From positions 62,001 to 126,000 of the forward strand of contig NZ_JAAIXZ010000027.1 in NCBI RefSeq assembly GCF_010894435.1: DNA of 64,000 nucleotides, in the 5' to 3' direction. The position numbers and the translations under genes are program-made. The stretch is from Pyxidicoccus trucidator (lineage in GTDB: Bacteria > Myxococcota > Myxococcia > Myxococcales > Myxococcaceae). Of this stretch, positions 27,001-34,299 are shown piece after piece. The notes under the pieces were generated by a model. The model ran no database searches and was not told the origin of the DNA. It saw nothing but the letters and a program-made list of their open reading frames with translations. Position 1 is the first letter of the stretch. Each line of letters starts with the position of its first letter.

Positions 27001-27702
27001 GTTCCGCTCATGCTCGGTCCAGTACCGCGTCTGCGCGAAGAAGGCGGACAGGCCGAACGGGTCCAGCAGCGAGGCGCGCGTCATCGCCTCGGAAGTCTGT
27101 GGCGCGGCCCCCGCCATCAGCGGCGAGTCCCCCAGCATGGACCCCACGAAGTACAGCGCGTACAGGAAGACGGCCCCGATGTAGCTGGCCAGCGCGCTGC
27201 GCGTCAGCACCGAGATGGCGAACAGCAGCGACGCCGCGAAGAGCAGGTTGGGCAGCACCATCACCGCGAGCGCCCACACGTAGCGGAGCACCTCCGTGCT
27301 CCCGAGCCGCTCCGGGTCCACGGCCATCACCCGGGGCGCCAGCATCAGCCCCAGCGCGGTGACGGCGAACACCGTGAGCGCCGCCAGCAGCGCCCCCGCG
27401 AACCGCGCGAACAGGTACATGGGCTTGCCGATGGACGTGGCGTAGACCAGCTCCTCCATCTTGTGCTCGCTGTCCCGCAGCGCCGCGTTCGCACAGAAGA
27501 GGCTGAGCGCGAAGATGGAGAACAGCGACAGCAACCCCATCGACTGCATGACGGAGTGCGGCGAGTTGATGTGAACATTGTCCGGGCCGTAGCCCGTCCC
27601 CACGAAGAGGAAGGCCAGCCCCAGGAAGGCCGCCACCGCGACGTAGAAGGCGACCTGGCGCGTCTGGTAGCGCCACTCGAAGCGCAGCACTTCGCCGAGC
27701 AT
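24097..27702 (-). CDS. ABC-2 permease fused to M1-family aminopeptidase
   Basis: A 1201-residue inner-membrane protein. The first about 590 residues hold roughly a dozen membrane spans in two ABC-2 permease-like halves (MLGEVLRFEWRYQTRQVAF start, HKMEELVYATSIGKP loop). The last about 600 residues are a periplasm-facing M1 metallopeptidase domain with zinc site HEVAHQWWGH near residue 933 and a downstream ITEALAKYS glutamate. The fused arrangement is a known but poorly studied family. It is paired with its own ATPase, whose stop is 9 bases upstream. The protein may export a peptide and trim it, or act on envelope peptides. Substrate is unknown, and the catalytic zinc ligands look intact. Confidence 0.87.
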   Translation of the reverse strand: MLGEVLRFEWRYQTRQVAFYVAVAAFLGLAFLFVGTGYGPDNVHINSPHSVMQSMGLLSLFSIFALSLFCANAALRDSEHKMEELVYATSIGKPMYLFARFAGALLAALTVFAVTALGLMLAPRVMAVDPERLGSTEVLRYVWALAVMVLPNLLFAASLLFAISVLTRSALASYIGAVFLYALYFVGSMLGDSPLMAGAAPQTSEAMTRASLLDPFGLSAFFAQTRYWTEHERNTRLLALEGPFLLNRLLWLGVSAGVLGLVYRCFAFRVAAGTKTGRGETSTAAPVSAAYRPVASASGAASLSWAALKSAVGLESRYVLKSGAFLSLLALWVVVVGMDVAAGATRTEYGTQLLPTTGLLLPGLQQALSLIGTLTVVYFGAELVWRERVVGMSALLDATPVSSAVFYLSKLLVLAVLTCVLAATAVGIAVLFQLSRGYHHLEPGLYLSLLYFTGLPLLLFAVAALLLQTLSPNRYVGMFLALLLALVVRQGELVGLEHGLVRFASVPAPRHSDLDGFGAAVGPFSALMVYWSALAGLLGLITCGLWRRGVSPPLRARLAALPRMWGRSGRVGAVACLGVFGVTGAVIFHGTNVLNIYETRSGLADWKADYEKAYQRYETLAQPSVVAVKSTVDLFPSERRYQVAGTYQLENRTSEAIETVWLSVRRDVSLAALMLVGARLHSHDARFGMYAFKLERPLPPGARVELTFAIDVARRGIQVSELDSSIVENGSFITNLEAFPSIGYRKGYELKDARERRKRGLPETPAIEAAAEGDLGLAEGSSARAWTTLETTLSTSEDQLAVAPGVLRKEWRDGGRRYFHYVMDRPMLNYFAFVSARYAVEKVRHRGIDVELYYHPAHAHNVARMMTAATRSLDIFGEQFGPYPHEQLRIVEVPSSWSFGALALSNTIYYPEHRGFLSDASHDGVDLITRRIAHEVAHQWWGHQVDPANGPGAATITEALAKYSEQLVVRATHGEPHLRDVLAFDLDRYLRGRAAEAAEEPPLTEVKDHPYLYYGKGAVVMNALRDLLGETAMNRALRRLVRERAWPNAQPTTRDLLAALHAEAPEAHHLLIDQWLKEVVLYDLKVESATYESLADGRYRVTARIAAAKTARRGGEHVPLELDEELDIGVFSQHPEALSGEDSPLYAAKHRFMGASTEVSVIVNARPVYVGVDPFLRRVELERTDNAVKPVAATQRGGPGD

Positions 27703-27711
27703 GGTGCCCCC

Positions 27712-28587
27712 TCAGGCCGCGCTCCGCCCGGCGAGGGCGGAGAAGTAGACGTCTTCCAGGTCCGGCGGCACCGGCTCGAAGCCCGCGCCCGGTGGGCCGT
27801 CCGACAGCACGCGCAGCACCGTCTTCCCCCCGGACAGCTGCGTGGACAGCACGGAGAGGGAGGCGCGGTGCCCGGCGACCTCCTGCTTCTCCACCGTCTT
27901 GCGCCACACGCGTCCGGCCAGCTCCGCGACGAGCGTCTCGGGAGCGCCCTCCCGCAGCACCCGGCCCTCGGACAGGATGGCCATCCTCGGGCAGAGCTGG
28001 CGCACGTCCTCGACGATGTGCGTCGACAGGAGGACGACGACGTTCTCCCCCACCTCGCCGAGGAGGTTGTGGAACCGGTTGCGCTCCTCCGGATCCAACC
28101 CCGCCGTGGGCTCGTCGACGATGAGCATCCGCGGGTCGCCCAGCAGGGCCTGGGCAATGCCGAAGCGCTGCCGCATGCCTCCCGAGAAGCCGCTGACCGC
28201 CTTCTTCCGGTGCGCGTAGAGGTTCGTCTGGTGCAGCAGCGCGTCCACCTGCTCCCGGCGCCGCCGCCGGTCCGTCAGCCCCTTCAGCACGCCCAGGTGG
28301 TCCAGCAACTCGCTGGCGGACACGCCGGGGTACACGCCGAAGTCCTGCGGCAGATAGCCCAGGCGCTGACGGTGCGCCCGCGGGTCCGCGAGCACGTTGG
28401 CCCCGTCGAAGGTGAGCGCCCCCGCGTCCGGCTCCTGGAGCGTGGCCAGGATGCGCATGAGCGTGGACTTCCCGGCGCCGTTGGGACCGAGCAGCCCGAA
28501 CAGGCCCCGCTCAATCGTCAGGTCGATGCCCTGGAGCGCACGCACCCCATTCGGATAGGTCTTCGACACGGCGCGGATGTGCAGCAT
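27712..28587 (-). CDS. ABC transporter ATP-binding protein, partner of the permease-peptidase
   Basis: A 291-residue ABC ATPase. Walker A is GPNGAGKST near residue 40, the Q-loop region is YLPQDFGVYPGVS, the signature is FSGGMRQR, and Walker B is MLIVDEPTAGLDPEERN, followed by LSTHIVED. The C-terminal about 80 residues form an extra domain with a possible regulatory role. The ATG at 28587 begins MLHIRAVSKTYPNG; the open frame upstream lacks family similarity. It sits 9 bases before the permease-peptidase gene on the same strand, so the two subunits are made together. Confidence 0.88.
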   Translation of the reverse strand: MLHIRAVSKTYPNGVRALQGIDLTIERGLFGLLGPNGAGKSTLMRILATLQEPDAGALTFDGANVLADPRAHRQRLGYLPQDFGVYPGVSASELLDHLGVLKGLTDRRRRREQVDALLHQTNLYAHRKKAVSGFSGGMRQRFGIAQALLGDPRMLIVDEPTAGLDPEERNRFHNLLGEVGENVVVLLSTHIVEDVRQLCPRMAILSEGRVLREGAPETLVAELAGRVWRKTVEKQEVAGHRASLSVLSTQLSGGKTVLRVLSDGPPGAGFEPVPPDLEDVYFSALAGRSAA

Positions 28588-28633
28588 GGGTCCCGCGTGT
28601 ACGGGCCACCCCGCCCCCCATTGCATCCCCCGC

Positions 28634-29368
28634 TCACACCTCCAGCAGCACGTACCGCTGGTCCGGGGTGTGCTTCGCCAGCAGTGGCATGGCCACGTTG
28701 TAGACGGGGATGCCGCTCTTGGTCTTCCCGTTGCGCGCGCCATGGTGCGCGTGCCCGTGGAAGACGGCCTCCGCGCCGTAGTGGTCAATCGGCATCGACA
28801 GCCGGCTCGTCCCGAGGAACGGGCGAATCTCGATGTTCTCCCCGTCCAGCGTCTCCGGCACCGGGGAGTAGTGCATGATGACCACCTTCTTCTCCGTGTC
28901 GAGGTGGCTCAGCGCGGCCTCCAGCTTGAGGGACTCGGTGACGGCCTCCTGCACGAAGGCCTTCGTCTGGCCCTCGCCGAACGCCTGCAGCGTGGCATTG
29001 CCAAAGCCCCCGCCGAAGCCCTTCACCCCCGCCACGCCCAGCACCTTCTCGAAGATGAAGTGGTCCCCGTCGAGCAGGTGCACGCCGGCCTTGGACAGCT
29101 CGCTGCAGATCTCCTTGGACTGGTTGTGCTCGTAGTCGTGGTTGCCCAGCACCGCGGCACACGGTACGCGCAGGGCGGACAGCTCCTCCGCCAGCACCTT
29201 GCCCTCTTCAATCATTCCCCTATCGGTGAGGTCCCCGCACAGCACGAGCAGGTCCGCCGTGGCGTTCACCTGTTTGACGAGCTGTCTGAAGCGTCCGTGC
29301 TGGTCCTCGCGGCAGTGAAGGTCACCGACTGCCGCCAACCGAATTTTCGAACTCGGATCGCGCGCCAC
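28634..29368 (-). CDS. Calcineurin-like metallophosphoesterase
   Basis: A 244-residue phosphoesterase with the full set of metal-binding motifs: AVGDLHC (D-x-H), LLVLCGDLTDRG (GDxxDRG), AVLGNHDYEH (GNHD), IMHYSPVP and FHGHAHHG (GHxH). No signal peptide is present, so it is probably cytoplasmic. The start taken is GTG 29368, which overlaps the upstream nucleotidyltransferase gene by 47 bases; a later start would reduce the overlap but lose part of the first beta strand. The substrate (phospho-ester, nucleotide or protein) is not predictable. Coupling to a nucleotidyltransferase-like gene hints at opposing transfer and removal of a nucleotide or phosphate group, which is inference. Confidence 0.83.
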   Translation of the reverse strand: MARDPSSKIRLAAVGDLHCREDQHGRFRQLVKQVNATADLLVLCGDLTDRGMIEEGKVLAEELSALRVPCAAVLGNHDYEHNQSKEICSELSKAGVHLLDGDHFIFEKVLGVAGVKGFGGGFGNATLQAFGEGQTKAFVQEAVTESLKLEAALSHLDTEKKVVIMHYSPVPETLDGENIEIRPFLGTSRLSMPIDHYGAEAVFHGHAHHGARNGKTKSGIPVYNVAMPLLAKHTPDQRYVLLEV

Positions 29369-30179
29369 GCTCGTCTCCCTGCTGTCGTTCGTTCTCGTCC
29401 CAGGCCCGCCCGTCGCGGAAACCCCAGTGGTGGATGTCCACGTGATAGTTCACCCGCGAGATGAGATTCCCGCGGCACAGCTTGTCCTCCCAGTGCCCGT
29501 CACGGATGGTGTGCAGCGTGCGGCTCATCAGCTCCGCCATCACCCAGTCCGGAATCAGGTCCCTCTCGGACGGGTAGGAGAACCGGAACATCATCACGTG
29601 GCTGAGCAGCACCTCCCAGTACCGGTCGAAGCGGCGCATCAGCCGCTCCCAGTCCATGGCTTGCCCCGCCTTGAGGAACAGGTGATTCACGTCCGAGCCG
29701 TCATACCGCTCGCGCTCATTCACGAAGGCCTTGGACCAGATCATCTCCTCGGCGGGAGCCACCAGACACTCGTGCCCGAAGATGGTGGCCGTCTTCGCAT
29801 GGGTGAACCACTCGTCGTCCACCACCGCCACGCCGTTGCCGGACGAGAAGATGAAGTCGACGAAGTACTCGCCCTTGAAGGCCTTGTAGAGCCACACCTC
29901 GTCCGCGCGCTCGGTGCGCCAGCCGTCCTTCTCCAGCACCTCGAGCGCTCGGAGCGCGTCGCGCTTGCGCGGGAAGAGGTCCAGGTCCTTCGTGTCCCGG
30001 TAGATGCCGGTATAGGTGGCGTACGCGTACGCCCCACCCACCACGAAAGGCACCCCCGCGTCCGCGAGCAGCCCAATCGCCCTGGCGCGGGCGTTGATCT
30101 CGTCCGGAGCCCGGGCTCGCTCGGCCAGCGACGCATCCGTGCCCATGTCCCCGGGATGGTTGGGGTGTCTCTTTTCCAT
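29322..30179 (-). CDS. Nucleotidyltransferase-like protein
   Basis: A 285-residue protein resembling the minimal nucleotidyltransferase superfamily. The opening helix ends in FVVGGAYAYATYTGIYRDTKDLDLF, holding the GG turn and D-x-D metal pair that define the fold. It is followed by WLYKAFKGEYFVDFIF with the third carboxylate and VAPAEEMIWSKAFV, as in AbiEii/DUF2204-type proteins. No membrane segment is seen. Two starts are possible (MEKRH at 30179, or MGTDAS 11 codons later), neither with a convincing ribosome binding site. Its 3' end overlaps the metallophosphoesterase gene. The substrate is unknown, and a toxin-type role was considered without support. Confidence 0.75.
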   Translation of the reverse strand: MEKRHPNHPGDMGTDASLAERARAPDEINARARAIGLLADAGVPFVVGGAYAYATYTGIYRDTKDLDLFPRKRDALRALEVLEKDGWRTERADEVWLYKAFKGEYFVDFIFSSGNGVAVVDDEWFTHAKTATIFGHECLVAPAEEMIWSKAFVNERERYDGSDVNHLFLKAGQAMDWERLMRRFDRYWEVLLSHVMMFRFSYPSERDLIPDWVMAELMSRTLHTIRDGHWEDKLCRGNLISRVNYHVDIHHWGFRDGRAWDENERQQGDERGARSEFENSVGGSR

Positions 30180-30386
30180 GCGCGAAAGGTAGGGACGCCG
30201 GAATTCCGCCGTGCGAAGGCCGGGTGAAAATGCCTGGGGAGCGGACAGCCGACCGCCAAGCTGTTGAATTTCCAATGCTTTCTACCTTCCAGCAGGCGCC
30301 TTTTCTGTTTTCGGGCGGGGCTGTGTCCATAGGGGCGAACCCACTGCCGCACGGCCCCCCGGGGCGCGCGGAAAGGAAGCTGGACC

Positions 30387-31367
30387 ATGCTGCGCAAGAG
30401 CCTGCTGTGTGCCGCCGCCCTCGTGTTCGTTGGCTGTGACTCCACGAAGAACGACGAGGACTCGTTCCGTGACGGCCTTCCCTCCAAGGAGATGGTGGAG
30501 ATGAAGACGCCGAAGAAGAACGGCCAGGGGCTGACGGCGTTCTACGGCCAGGGCCAGACGGCGGAGTACCTCGCGCTCACCGTGGGCGCGGCGGCGACGG
30601 TCAACGGCGGCACCGCCTGGGTGCTCAACCTCATCGAGGAAATCGTCAAGCACACGCCCACCACCATCGAGGGAGACGTGGCCGTGTGGGGGCCGCACAC
30701 GGACGCGCTCAGCCCCACCACGTGGAAGCTGACCGTCACGCGCTCGGACGACGACAGCTACTCCTGGGTGTTGGAGGGCAAGGCGAAGACGGCGGACGAC
30801 GCGGCCTTCGTGGCGATTCTGTCCGGCACGCACACGGTGGCGGTGGATGACGACGGCGAGCGCGTGAAGGGCTTCGGCGCCGGCGAGTTCCTCATCGACT
30901 GGGAGAAGATCCGCACCCTGCCTGACTCCAACCAGGAGGAGATGGGCACCGCGGAGATTCGCTACTCGCGCACGGACGCGAAGGCGGTGGCCTCGGTGGA
31001 CGCGGAGTTCCGTCAGATTCGCGACGAGGACGCGCCGGGCACGCGCATCGACGCGAACTACCGCTTCAAGCAGGCCCCGGGCGCCGGGGGCGAGCTGGAC
31101 TTCGTCATCAAGAAGGACATCGACACGGACCCCGTCCGCGCGAAGATTGAAAACCTGGCCATCAAGAGCCGCTGGGAGGCCACGGGGGCTGGCCGCTCGG
31201 ACATCAAGCTGTCGGGCGGGGACCTGTTCGGTGAGGCGACCGTGAGCGAGTGCTGGGACAGCAACTTCCTCAGCGGCTACTTCGCGGTCAGCTTCAACCC
31301 CGCTGTCGGGTACGGGACGGTGAGCGCCTGCGGCAGCTTCAGCACCGCGGTCTACTCCACGCTGTGA
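30387..31367 (+). CDS. Lipoprotein, paralogue of the 34296 gene
   Basis: A 326-residue lipoprotein with signal peptide MLRKSLLCAAALVFVGC (lipobox FVGC) and an acidic start. It has no named family. The middle and end align by eye with the protein at 34296: WGPHTDA...TWKLTV matches WGPFKDK...FDVRF, AFVAILSGTH matches WAFLSGTF, and SECWDSNF matches TECWNALGR. GGAAAGGAAG gives a good ribosome binding site. The sigma factor gene starts 24 bases downstream, so it probably heads the five-gene caspase operon. The 207 bases upstream (30180-30386) are relatively AT-rich and likely hold the promoter, but I could not define it. Function is unknown; an envelope sensor or beta-barrel partner is a guess. 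Confidence 0.82.
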   Translation: MLRKSLLCAAALVFVGCDSTKNDEDSFRDGLPSKEMVEMKTPKKNGQGLTAFYGQGQTAEYLALTVGAAATVNGGTAWVLNLIEEIVKHTPTTIEGDVAVWGPHTDALSPTTWKLTVTRSDDDSYSWVLEGKAKTADDAAFVAILSGTHTVAVDDDGERVKGFGAGEFLIDWEKIRTLPDSNQEEMGTAEIRYSRTDAKAVASVDAEFRQIRDEDAPGTRIDANYRFKQAPGAGGELDFVIKKDIDTDPVRAKIENLAIKSRWEATGAGRSDIKLSGGDLFGEATVSECWDSNFLSGYFAVSFNPAVGYGTVSACGSFSTAVYSTL

Positions 31368-31391
31368 GCGGCTCGCGGTAGTCTGCGGCGC

Positions 31392-31934
31392 GTGACAGGA
31401 ACGAGCCAGCCGGTCCTCAAGGTGATTCCAGGTGGAGCCCACCCGGACCGGCGGGCCCTCATGCGCGAGCTGTACACGAAGTACGGCGGCAGTGTGATGG
31501 GACGCTGCCGCTACCTGCTGAAGGACGCGACGAAGGCAGAGGACGCGATGCACGACGTGTTCGCCCGCGCCCTCACCCATGGCGAGGACTTCCGTGCGGA
31601 GGCCTCGCCGCTGACGTGGCTGATGAAGATTGCAACGAATCACTGCCTCAACCAGCTCCGCTCCGAACAGGCGGGCTGGCGGCGGTGGTTCGAGCGGGAC
31701 GAGGCGGCGCGCTCGGAAGGGCATGGAGGCCAGGGCGAGATGGAGACGCGCGACCTGGTGCGCCGGCTGCTGTCGAAGGTGGATGTGGAGACGCAGGCGG
31801 CGGTGGTCCACTACCACGTGGACGGGATGACACTGGAAGAGGTGGCGGCGATGCTGGGGCGCTCGGTCCCCACCATCCGCAAGAGGCTGGAGCGCTTCGC
31901 CGAACTGGGCGGAGAGGAGCTGAGGGTTCCATGA
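31392..31934 (+). CDS. ECF-type RNA polymerase sigma factor
   Basis: A 180-residue sigma-70-family ECF sigma factor that directs RNA polymerase to a specific regulon. Region 2 is visible as MRELYTKYGGSVMGRCRYLLKD..AEDAMHDVFARAL with TWLMKIATNHCLNQLRS. Region 4 follows as VVHYHVDGMTLEEVAAMLGRSVPTIRKRLERF (helix-turn-helix). The start is GTG 31392, with no strong ribosome binding site, 24 bases after the lipoprotein gene. Its TGA overlaps the ATG of the anti-sigma gene. It likely controls its own operon, as ECF factors usually do, but no promoter motif for it was identified. Confidence 0.92.
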   Translation: MTGTSQPVLKVIPGGAHPDRRALMRELYTKYGGSVMGRCRYLLKDATKAEDAMHDVFARALTHGEDFRAEASPLTWLMKIATNHCLNQLRSEQAGWRRWFERDEAARSEGHGGQGEMETRDLVRRLLSKVDVETQAAVVHYHVDGMTLEEVAAMLGRSVPTIRKRLERFAELGGEELRVP

Positions 31935-32707
31935 GCGCGCACGAGTCGGAGTGGACATTGCGCCGCCTGAGCGCCGGAGAGCTGGCCGCCGCCGAGGCCG
32001 CCCGGGTCCAGGCCCATGCGACCTCCTGCACGGTGTGTGGCCCGGCCCTCCGCGAGCTTCAGCAGGAGCAGGCCCGCTTCGAGACGGCGGTGCCCTTCGA
32101 GCGCTTCGAGGCAGGCGTGGAGCGCGCGGTGCAGCGGCAGCGGCGGAGCGAGTCCTTCCGCGCGCCCCCTCGCCGCTGGGTGGCGACGACGGTGGCGATG
32201 GCCGCCTCGGTGCTGGTGGTGCTCCTGGTCCGGCCCCTGCTGGGTGACGTGGGCCGGGAGACGGGCACCAATCGAATCAAGGGCGGCGCGGTGGCGGAGC
32301 TGCGCATCGGCGGTGGCCTGGGCCCGCAGCGCGAGGCCCGCCCCGACGCGCCCGAGGCGCTGGAGCCGGGCGAGCGGGTGATGTTGGGCTACCAGGCGGA
32401 TGGGCACCGGTACGTGGCGGCGGTGTCGGTGGACGCCATCGGCGAGGTGACGCCGCTGCACCCGGAGTCGGGCACCAGCCCCGCGGTGGAGTCCGGGACG
32501 GACATGCACTGGCTGCCGGACAGCTGGGAGCTGACGGGCTCCGGCGCCGAGCGTGTGGTGCTGGTGCTGCTGGACGCGCCCCTGCCCGTGGACACGCTGG
32601 TGGACGCGGCGAAGCGCGCCTTCCAGGCGGCGAACGGCGACGTGGAGCACATGGCGCCGCTCGACGTGCCGGGTGAGCAGACGCACTGGGTGCTGCTGAA
32701 GCCATGA
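31931..32707 (+). CDS. Zinc-finger anti-sigma factor with one membrane span
   Basis: A 258-residue predicted anti-sigma factor. The N-terminal domain has an H-x3-C-x2-C zinc site (HATSCTVC at about residues 33-40), as in zf-HC2/ASD anti-sigma factors. A single span (WVATTVAMAASVLVVLLV) follows near residue 85. The periplasmic part is beta-rich (DUF4384-like: VMLGYQADGHRYVAAVSVDAIGEVTPLHPESG) and would sense an envelope signal. It overlaps the sigma factor gene and the caspase gene by ATGA at both ends, giving tight stoichiometric coupling. By family logic it holds the sigma factor at the membrane until a signal releases it. Confidence 0.85.
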   Translation: MSAHESEWTLRRLSAGELAAAEAARVQAHATSCTVCGPALRELQQEQARFETAVPFERFEAGVERAVQRQRRSESFRAPPRRWVATTVAMAASVLVVLLVRPLLGDVGRETGTNRIKGGAVAELRIGGGLGPQREARPDAPEALEPGERVMLGYQADGHRYVAAVSVDAIGEVTPLHPESGTSPAVESGTDMHWLPDSWELTGSGAERVVLVLLDAPLPVDTLVDAAKRAFQAANGDVEHMAPLDVPGEQTHWVLLKP

Positions 32708-34299
32708 GCGCCCTCCCCTCCACCCTCCGGGCCCTGGCCGTGGCGCTCGCCCTGGTGGCGACAGCCGCGCACGCCGACGTGCTGCGCCGCTTCGCGCTGG
32801 TGGCCGGCAACGACGAGGGCGGCGGCGACACGCGCCCCCTGCGCTTCGCCCAGGACGACGCGCGGAAATTCCACTCGCTGCTCCAGCGGCTGGGCGGCGT
32901 GGCCCCGGGTGACGCGAAGCTGCTGCTCAACGAGGACTCGAAGGACTTCCTCAAGGCGCTGGCGGAGCTGGAGGCCCGCACTCGCGAGGCCCGCGCCCGG
33001 GGCGAGCGCACCGCGCTCATCGTCTACTACTCCGGCCACGCGAAGGACGGCTCGCTGCGGCTGGGCGACTCGCGGCTGGGCTTCGAGGACCTGAAGCGCC
33101 GGCTGTCGGAGGCGCCCGCGGACATGCGCATCGCCATCCTGGACTCGTGCCGCTCCGGCACGCTGACCCGGACGAAGGGCGCGCGGCGGGCCCCGGCCTT
33201 CGAAATCGAGTCCGGGGCTGCACGGGACGCGCGCGGCCTGGTCATCCTCACCTCGAGCGCGGCGGACGAGGACTCGCAGGAGTCGGACGCGCTGGGCGGC
33301 AGCTACTTCTCGCACCACCTGGCCAGCGGCCTGCTGGGCGACGCGGACCGCAGCGGCGACGGCCGGGTGACGCTGTTCGAGGCGTACTCGCATGCGTACG
33401 CGCGCACGGTGGCGGACACGGCGGCCAGCAGCGCGGGCCCGCAGCACCCCACCTTCAGCTACGACCTCGCGGGCAACGGGGACCTGGTGCTGACGGACCT
33501 GCGGGCCAGCGGCGAGGGGCTGCTGGTGCCGGGCGCGGCCCCCGCGGGCCTGTACTACTTCGTGGACCCGGGCGGCATGGTGGTGGCGGAGCTGGACAAG
33601 ACGGTGGACGTGGAGCGCCGCGTGGCGCTGGCGCCGGGGACGTACCGGGTGAAGCGCCGCCTTCAGGACCGGCTGCGCATCGGCGAGGTGGAAGTGCCCC
33701 GCGGGCGCGCGACGGTGCTGGAGGAAGCGCGGCTGCGCGACGCCCCCTTCTCCGACGACCCGGTGAAGGGCGAGGCGCGGGACGGCGGCGCGTGGTGGAC
33801 GGTGGGGCTGTCGGGCGGCGTGCAGTCCTTCCTCGACGCGCCCACGCGCGACACGCTGTTCCTCTCCGTGGGCCTGCTGGGCGCGGAGGCGCAGCTTCAC
33901 GACTACTTCCGCCGGGACTGGGTGTGGGGCGTGGACGTGGCGGTGGGCGGGAAGCAGGCGGTGCTGGCGCTGCCCACGCTGGCCGGGCCGGCCTACCGCT
34001 ACTCGGTGACGAGCCTGGGCACCACGCTCACCGCCGAGTGGCCGAAGGGCCGCATCACTCCCTTCGTGGGCGGGCGGATGGCGTACCTCATCCTCCGGCG
34101 CGACTTCGACGACGACGCGTTCCCGGACCAGAAGTTCTCCATGTTCTCCCCGGGCCTGGTGACGGGGCTGCGCTGGAAGCCGCTGTCGCGCGTGCACCTC
34201 ACCGGGCAGGCCCGGCTCCACTACCTCCAATACACCGTCGATGAGCAGCGCTCGCTGGGCTACTGGGAGCTGGGCGCGCTCCTCACCTACCAGCCATGA
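32704..34299 (+). CDS. Exported caspase-family (peptidase C14) protein with C-terminal beta-barrel
   Basis: A 531-residue protein. A signal peptide (cleavage after AHA, residue 24) is followed by a caspase-like fold. Catalytic His112 lies in YYSGHA and Cys149 in LDSCRSG, both intact, with upstream LVAGNDEG and DDARKF typical of C14 peptidases. GGSYFSHHLASGLLGDAD..GDGRVTLFEAYSHAY completes the domain at about residue 245. A beta-sandwich linker leads to a C-terminal region (about residue 360 on) of alternating strands ending ELGALLTYQP, which reads as an 8-strand outer-membrane barrel. It overlaps its neighbours by ATGA at both ends. Being exported, it may cut periplasmic proteins; its substrate is unknown. 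Confidence 0.87.
   Translation: MSALPSTLRALAVALALVATAAHADVLRRFALVAGNDEGGGDTRPLRFAQDDARKFHSLLQRLGGVAPGDAKLLLNEDSKDFLKALAELEARTREARARGERTALIVYYSGHAKDGSLRLGDSRLGFEDLKRRLSEAPADMRIAILDSCRSGTLTRTKGARRAPAFEIESGAARDARGLVILTSSAADEDSQESDALGGSYFSHHLASGLLGDADRSGDGRVTLFEAYSHAYARTVADTAASSAGPQHPTFSYDLAGNGDLVLTDLRASGEGLLVPGAAPAGLYYFVDPGGMVVAELDKTVDVERRVALAPGTYRVKRRLQDRLRIGEVEVPRGRATVLEEARLRDAPFSDDPVKGEARDGGAWWTVGLSGGVQSFLDAPTRDTLFLSVGLLGAEAQLHDYFRRDWVWGVDVAVGGKQAVLALPTLAGPAYRYSVTSLGTTLTAEWPKGRITPFVGGRMAYLILRRDFDDDAFPDQKFSMFSPGLVTGLRWKPLSRVHLTGQARLHYLQYTVDEQRSLGYWELGALLTYQP

Noticed and set aside
29322-30179. Nucleotidyltransferase-like gene as an AbiE-type toxin
   Set aside because: There is no AbiEi-like antitoxin beside it; the neighbour is a phosphoesterase.
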